A model generated the notes under the pieces. It had not been told where the DNA came from. It saw nothing but the letters and a program-made list of their open reading frames with translations, and made no database searches. The position numbers and the translations under genes were made by a program. Of a stretch of 10,396 nucleotides of DNA, positions 6,348 through 10,396 are shown piece by piece (within the stretch, counting starts at the first letter, position 1; each line of letters begins with the position of its first letter). Source of the DNA: Planctomycetota bacterium (lineage in GTDB: Bacteria; Planctomycetota; Phycisphaerae; UBA1845); assembly GCA_022561255.1 (NCBI GenBank), contig JADFRO010000073.1, positions 1-10,396 on the forward strand, in the 5' to 3' direction.

Positions 6348-7148
6348 TCAGGATCCGGTCGACCCGTCGAAGCGGATTCGTTCAATCTCCGTTGCCTTTC
6401 CCGTCGTAGCGTCCACGCCAACGAGGATTCCGCAGAGTCTCGGATCGTCGGTGGCTACGTCGAACGGGCTCGGCACGCCGCTGACCATCGTACCAACGAC
6501 GCGCCGTTTGTCTCGTCCCAGAACCGAATCGTACGGTCCGGTCATGCCCACATCGGTAATGTAGGCCGTACCCCCGGGGCGAATGCACTCGTCGGCCGTT
6601 GGAACGTGGGTGTGTGTGCCGAACACAATGCTCACCCGACCGTCCACGTGCCAGCCCATAGCAATCTTCTCGCTCGTCGCTTCCGCGTGAATGTCGACCA
6701 CAACGATCCTTACGGAATCAGGAAGCATCGCAAGGACGCGATCGACCGTGGCGAAGGGGCAGTTCGCCGGCGTCTTCATGAACAACCGTCCCAGCACGGA
6801 GATGACAGCGACGGCCTGTCCGGAATTCGTCTCGTAAATCGCGAACTCCTTGCCGGGTGCCCCGGCGGGGAAATTGGCGGGCTTGACGATGTTCTTGTTC
6901 TGCTCGAGTACCGGGATGATGTCGCGCCGGCGGTAGGCGTGGTCACCGAGCGTGATCAGATCGGCGCCGGATCCGACGATCTTTTCATACATAGCCGCGG
7001 ACAGCCCGGATCCGTCGGTGGCGTTTTCTGCGTTTACAACGACGCAATCCACCTGATGGGATTCGATGAGCTTCGGAATGCCCTCAGCGAGTACGCGCCG
7101 TCCGGGTCGCCCGACGACGTCGCCGACACAGAGGATTTTTACCTGCAT
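6348..7148 (-). CDS. ymdB: YmdB-family metallophosphoesterase (TIGR00282 type)
   Basis: The product has 266 residues, the usual family length. In B. subtilis YmdB is a phosphodiesterase that acts on 2',3'-cyclic nucleotides and affects biofilm and motility gene expression. Its gene lies directly after rny, as here. Dinuclear metal-site motifs are visible: GDVVGRPG (D10), NAENA (E41, N42), GDHAYRRRD (D69, H70), DIHAEATSEK (H154) and GTHTHVP (H179, H181), then GGTAYITDVGMTGPYDSV (192-209). At residue 69 the ligand Asn of the common GNH motif is replaced by Asp; see findings. No signal peptide is seen, so it is presumably cytosolic. An AAGAGAG purine stretch lies just upstream of the start. The gaps are 33 bp to rny and 19 bp to tyrS. 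The family is certain; the natural substrate is not known from sequence. Confidence 0.94.
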   Translation of the reverse strand: MQVKILCVGDVVGRPGRRVLAEGIPKLIESHQVDCVVVNAENATDGSGLSAAMYEKIVGSGADLITLGDHAYRRRDIIPVLEQNKNIVKPANFPAGAPGKEFAIYETNSGQAVAVISVLGRLFMKTPANCPFATVDRVLAMLPDSVRIVVVDIHAEATSEKIAMGWHVDGRVSIVFGTHTHVPTADECIRPGGTAYITDVGMTGPYDSVLGRDKRRVVGTMVSGVPSPFDVATDDPRLCGILVGVDATTGKATEIERIRFDGSTGS

Positions 7149-7181
7149 GGCGCTCTCTTGGGATGCCGCGGTCCGGCGCCG

Positions 7182-8792
7182 CTACCGGGCGTGGGCGACG
7201 GCGCGAACCTCGCGCAGCACGGTGACCTTGATCTCGCCGGGATAGGTCATTTGTTCTTCGACCTGTTTCGCAACGTCTCGAGCGATCAACATGGCGACGG
7301 AATCGTCCACACGTTTGGCATCGACGATGACGCGAATCTCGCGACCGGCCTGAATCGCAAACGCTTCCTTGACGCCCTTATGTGCTTTGGCGATCTCCTC
7401 GAGCTGCTGCAGACGCTGAACGTATCGTTCGAGCGATTCGCGCCGACCGCCGGGGCGCGCCGCGCTGATCGCATCAGCGGCCATGACGATGGGCGTATAG
7501 GGACTCGTCGCCGGTATGTCGCCGTGGTGACCTTCTATCGCGTTAAGCACTTCGGACTTTTCGTTGAACCGCTTGCAGAAATCAGCGCCGATCTTCTGGT
7601 GACTCCCCTCGATGTCGTGGTCGATCGCCTTGCCGATGTCGTGCAGCAGCCCACAGCGTCGCGCGAGACGCCCGTCCAGACCGAGTTCGTCGGCGATCGC
7701 CTGACACAGGAATGCAACTTCCAGGCTGTGACGCAGGACGTTTTGACCGTAGCTTGTACGGAACCTGAGACGCCCAAGCAGTTCAAGCTGCTTTCGGTGT
7801 AGTCCGCCGATATTCGCTTCGATGGCGGCCTTCTTGCCCGTGTCCAGAAGTTCTTCGGCGATTTCCTTTTGAACCTGCTCAACAAGTTCCTCAATGCGCC
7901 CCGGATGAATGCGGCCGTCCGAGATGAGCCGTTCCAACGAGCGGCGGGCAATCTCTCGTCGGACCGGGTCGAACGCACTGACGACCACAACGCCCGGCGT
8001 GTCGTCAACAATGACGTCGACCCCCGTCGCTTTCTCAAAAGCTCGAATGTTGCGGCCCTCGCGCCCGATGACGCGTCCCTTCATCTCATCGGAGGGGATG
8101 TCCACCGTCGAGACCGTACTTTCGCAGGTGTGCTCACCGGCGTAGCGCTGGATTGCGGTGAGCGTGATCTCGCGAGAGCGCTGCATTGCCTCTTCTTTGG
8201 CAGCCGTCGTCGCCTTGTCGATCAACGCGGCCGATTCGCGTTCGAGCTCGTGGCTAAGTTCTTCCAAGACCAAAGTCTTTGCTTCGTTTTCGGACATGCC
8301 GCCGATTTGGAGCAATTGCTCGCGCCGCTTTGAGAGGAGCTCCGACGCCTCTTCTTCCTTGTTGACCAATACCTCCGTACGGGCCGCGATCTTTTCGGAT
8401 GCCTGTTCGAGGTTCTTCTCTTTGGTCACGAGCGTGTCGAGTTTGCCTTCGAGATTGTCTTCGCGCTTTTCCAAGCGCTTTTCGGTTTCCTTCAGCTCGG
8501 CACGCATCGTGTCGGATTCCTTGCGCAGCGCCTCCCGGCTCCGAAGGAATTCGCTTTTCGCGTCGACTTCGGCGCTCTTTCGGACAACGTCGGCCTCGTC
8601 TCGGGTCTTGACAAGAATCCGTTCCGCCTCGTTCTTCGCCGCATCCAGACGTGCCCGACCGAGCCACCGCATGAGGAGGTAGCCTGCAAGTAGCGCCACG
8701 ACGGCACCGAGGGCGCCGGCGCCGGCGAGCTTGATCATCGACACGCCCACTTCGAACTCCGCGAGTAGGTTCGCAAGTATGGGTAGGTTCAT
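7182..8792 (-). CDS. rny: Ribonuclease Y
   Basis: The product has 536 residues. It is a membrane-anchored endoribonuclease that initiates mRNA decay in many bacteria. Order of parts: one membrane helix (about 22-42, LAGAGALGAVVALLAGYLL); a long charged coiled coil (about 45-205); a KH RNA-binding domain with GRVIGREGRNIR (239-250, GxxG at 243-246); an HD hydrolase domain with RHSLEVA (H355), LLHDIGKA (H384, D385) and MAADAISAARPGGRRE (D440 in 437-452); and the conserved C-terminal tail ending in YPGEIKVTVLREVRA. All catalytic residues are present. The short extension ahead of the helix (about 20 residues) is longer than in Firmicute RNase Y. An ATG at 8798 is also in frame, but GGAAG (8801-8805) lies only 2 bases from it and 8 bases from the ATG at 8792, which is preferred. 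ymdB follows after 33 bp. Confidence 0.96.
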   Translation of the reverse strand: MNLPILANLLAEFEVGVSMIKLAGAGALGAVVALLAGYLLMRWLGRARLDAAKNEAERILVKTRDEADVVRKSAEVDAKSEFLRSREALRKESDTMRAELKETEKRLEKREDNLEGKLDTLVTKEKNLEQASEKIAARTEVLVNKEEEASELLSKRREQLLQIGGMSENEAKTLVLEELSHELERESAALIDKATTAAKEEAMQRSREITLTAIQRYAGEHTCESTVSTVDIPSDEMKGRVIGREGRNIRAFEKATGVDVIVDDTPGVVVVSAFDPVRREIARRSLERLISDGRIHPGRIEELVEQVQKEIAEELLDTGKKAAIEANIGGLHRKQLELLGRLRFRTSYGQNVLRHSLEVAFLCQAIADELGLDGRLARRCGLLHDIGKAIDHDIEGSHQKIGADFCKRFNEKSEVLNAIEGHHGDIPATSPYTPIVMAADAISAARPGGRRESLERYVQRLQQLEEIAKAHKGVKEAFAIQAGREIRVIVDAKRVDDSVAMLIARDVAKQVEEQMTYPGEIKVTVLREVRAVAHAR

Positions 8793-8800
8793 GGTCATTG

Positions 8801-8805
8801 CTTCC
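8801..8805 (-). promoter_or_regulatory. Shine-Dalgarno of rny
   Basis: On the minus strand GGAAG precedes ATG 8792 by 8 bases, which is good spacing. It is only 2 bases from the alternative ATG at 8798. This favours the start two codons downstream of the longest open frame. Confidence 0.6.
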
Positions 8806-8831
8806 GCTATATCGAATCATCGCGGTACGAT

Positions 8832-8862
8832 GCGCAGGCCTGCGCCGATTCACGGCGCAGGC
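8832..8862. repeat. 14-bp palindrome plus third half-site upstream of rny (possible operator or leader hairpin)
   Basis: gcgcaggcctgcgc (8832-8845) is a perfect palindrome. Its right half, extended to gcctgcgcc (8838-8846), is also perfectly complementary to ggcgcaggc (8854-8862) across a 7-base loop. The middle segment can therefore pair with either side, but not both. It lies 40-70 bases before the rny start, in the likely 5' untranslated or promoter zone of the rny-ymdB-tyrS operon. Whether it acts as a DNA operator, an mRNA structure or neither is not shown by sequence. Confidence 0.6.
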
Positions 8863-9857
8863 TGCTAGGTTGCCGCCATCGCGCAACGGTCCCCGTCGAT
8901 GGTCATCGCATTGTGTGGAAAGGTTTAAGTGAGCGAGCAACGAACCGGCGACGTTAAGCCGATTTCCCGTGAGGCCCCAAACGTAAGGCCGCCGCCCAGA
9001 GCGGGATGAATTGGAGCGAACAGGTTACCGGTTCGACGGTTCCCCTAAATCGGAACGGTTTCTGGTAATGTCCGCCTCATCTTGACCCGGGTGAAGCGTC
9101 GTAGAGATCCCATCGGCTACTGCAAGCCCCACAGCACTCCTGCCGGAGGAGGCAGTGCAGACACCAGACACGCTTGGATCGTTCAAACGACGCACTCGAA
9201 ACTTCATAGGGCAGAAATCATCTCGTCAGGGTCGGGCTCGCCTGCGTTTCGTGGCCACTCCCCGAATCTTTACCGGGTTTGGCCGAACCCGCAGGCCCCG
9301 TGTTACCGCAATCACAAACCTCTGGCCCCGGAGAAACCCCGGTGCCGTGACGACGATTGTTCTCCTTATCCGGTCGACCGACGGCTATATACGCCACACC
9401 GCCGGAGAATTAAAGCTACAGTGGCAATAATGCCGCGCAACGCTGCGCTCCGCGAGTCTATTCGACTGGCAGCCCTTGTCAAGCGACTATTCCGCCAAAC
9501 GCCGACAGCCTCGTACGATGGCCGATTATGGCTGTAGGAAGGGCAGGCGATGATCCCACGAACTTCGCCGCACTGTGGCCCCGCGCGCTTCGCGACAGAA
9601 CCCGGGGGCTGCGTTGTCCGTACATGGAGCGTTGTGGGTCGGCCTTGTACCTGCCAGACGATGCACTTAGGCACCCGACGGTGCGCAACGCCAAGGTCAC
9701 TTGGCCGCGTAGTTGCAATGCCGTGGCATCGCGAGTGGGTATACTCCCGCTGGCGGCGCTCGCCGGCCCGGACGGTTCCAGGGATGGCCTAACGGATGTG
9801 CGGACGGATGTCTCGCCGGGGCCCGAACTTCTCACGACGGATCACAAGGTTAAGTCC
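8863..9857. other. About 1 kb between divergent genes with no supportable gene
   Basis: This stretch should hold the promoters of the minus-strand rny operon and of the plus-strand DsbD-like gene, but I find no convincing -35/-10 pair. The best -10-like word on the plus strand is tatact (9740-9745). Its nearest -35-like word, ttgcaa (9713-9718), is 21 bases away, too far for a normal spacer. Open frames of 60-150 codons exist (for example 9082-9537 +, 9155-9430 +, 9366-9674 -, 9479-9835 -). They overlap each other, have Arg- and Pro-rich or otherwise random-looking composition and match no family I know. I looked for tRNA T-arms and for tmRNA, RNase P, 6S and SRP RNA core motifs and found none. 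The word acggatgt is repeated 12 bases apart (9793-9800, 9805-9812), with acggat again at 9837-9842. A degraded gene or an unrecognised RNA remains possible. Confidence 0.6.
9240..9296. repeat. Inverted repeat in the non-coding gap
   Basis: gcctgcg (9240-9246) is complementary to cgcaggc (9290-9296). Inside it, cgggtt (9274-9279) pairs with aacccg (9286-9291) across a 6-base loop. The two stems share bases 9290-9291, so they compete slightly. No T-run follows. The outer 7-mer is the same word as the half-site of the palindrome upstream of rny. A role is not evident. Confidence 0.4.
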
Positions 9858-10396
9858 ATGAAGCTGCGCATATATTCGGGGATCGCCGTCGCATGGGGGG
9901 TCAGCGTGTTCGCCGCCGCCGGCGCATCAGCGAGCGACTCCGCGCCCAAGGCCAAGGTCAGTCTGCTCTCGTCGGTTGAGGCGGTCGCTCCCGGCAAGGC
10001 GTTCGACCTGGGCATCTATTTTCAGCTTGAGTCCGGCTGGAATATCTACTGGCAGAATCCGGGCGACAGCGGTCTGGCACCGCGCGTCACATGGACGCTG
10101 CCCGACGGCGTTGCCGTCGGTGAGCTTCAGTTTCCGATTCCCAATCGTCATCACAGCCCGGGCGACATCGTAACCAATATTCTCTCGGGCGATCCGATGC
10201 TCATTGCCCAGGTGACGCCGGCGGCTGACTTGAAGGGCGATTCGCTGCGCCTGCGTGCGAACGTGACCTATCTTGTTTGTTCGGACAAGTGCATTCGCGA
10301 ACAAGCGACCGTGAGTGTCGACGTTGGCGTTCTCGCGCGGGGCGCCGAGACGGTAGAGGTGAACGCTAATCTCTTCCGCCGCGCTCGCCGATCCCT
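9858..10396 (+). CDS. Secreted DsbD/ScsB N-terminal-domain protein (thiol:disulfide interchange type), 3'-truncated by window edge
   Basis: The frame opens at ATG 9858 and is still open at the end (179 codons seen). AAGG at 9846-9849, 8 bases upstream, is a modest ribosome site. Residues 1 to about 25 form a signal peptide (basic MKLR, then an Ala/Val-rich core, ASA cleavage zone). The mature part matches the DsbD_N / DsbC_N-like domain found in ScsB and DsbD relatives: ESGWNIYWQNPGDSGLAP (58-75), TWTLPDG (78-84), FPIPNR (92-97) and YLVCSDKCI (138-146), with the conserved cysteine pair C141 and C145. In full-length relatives this domain is followed by an eight-helix membrane electron-transfer domain and a thioredoxin domain, and passes electrons from cytosolic thioredoxin to outside partners. 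Whether those domains follow here cannot be seen. The next gene on the minus strand, rny, is divergent and about 1 kb away, so the two are unlikely to be co-regulated. Confidence 0.85.
   Translation, partial: MKLRIYSGIAVAWGVSVFAAAGASASDSAPKAKVSLLSSVEAVAPGKAFDLGIYFQLESGWNIYWQNPGDSGLAPRVTWTLPDGVAVGELQFPIPNRHHSPGDIVTNILSGDPMLIAQVTPAADLKGDSLRLRANVTYLVCSDKCIREQATVSVDVGVLARGAETVEVNANLFRRARRS

Noticed and set aside
6321..7802. 493-codon open frame on the plus strand
   Set aside because: It lies opposite ymdB and rny, both certain genes. The long open antisense frame comes from their codon bias and GC content.
9020..9060. Possible tRNA or tmRNA end around ggttcgacggttcc
   Set aside because: The TTCGA word is not flanked by complementary T-arm stems, and no acceptor stem, CCA end or tag-peptide frame is found.
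9082..9537. 151-codon open frame in the non-coding gap
   Set aside because: The composition is rich in Arg, Pro and His, there is no recognisable domain, another open frame overlaps it on the same strand, and no convincing ribosome site precedes it.

Overview
This window looks like a chromosomal segment of a GC-rich bacterium. My best guess is a member of the Planctomycetota. The guess rests on the mix of RNase Y, a YmdB-type phosphodiesterase and a long-form TyrRS, and on two palindromic repeats whose core words I associate with planctomycete and similar genomes. It comes from memory, not from a database comparison. No tRNA, rRNA, CRISPR array, transposase or phage gene was found.

Bases 1-4923 (+ strand) hold three genes joined by two 4-bp ATGA stop/start overlaps, each with a clear Shine-Dalgarno. 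They are a 5-oxoprolinase of the fused HyuA-HyuB (OPLAH) type, missing its 5' part at the window edge; a protein with a DUF4392 glutamate-cyclase domain followed by a MurD-like Mur ligase that lacks the C-terminal ligase domain; and a DUF1445/YcsI protein. DUF1445 and DUF4392 are the two halves of the mammalian mitochondrial D-glutamate cyclase DGLUCY (D-glutamate to 5-oxo-D-proline). 5-Oxoprolinase opens 5-oxoproline to glutamate, and MurD is the enzyme that uses D-glutamate in peptidoglycan synthesis. The cassette therefore reads as a compact D-glutamate / 5-oxoproline module with a link to cell-wall precursors. It is the most interesting part of the window.

The 5-oxoprolinase gene carries an in-frame palindromic repeat (bases 281-366), which adds roughly 35 residues to the HyuA part. 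Bases 4924-5107 separate convergent genes and contain a second nested inverted repeat.

Bases 8792-5108 (- strand) are a probable housekeeping operon in the order rny (RNase Y), ymdB (metallophosphoesterase), tyrS (tyrosyl-tRNA synthetase), with gaps of 33 and 19 bp. Upstream of rny is a 14-bp perfect palindrome that can form a competing hairpin with a third copy of its half-site.

Bases 8806-9857 are about 1 kb in which I can support no gene. At 9858 a secreted or periplasmic DsbD/ScsB N-terminal-domain protein begins on the + strand and runs off the window.
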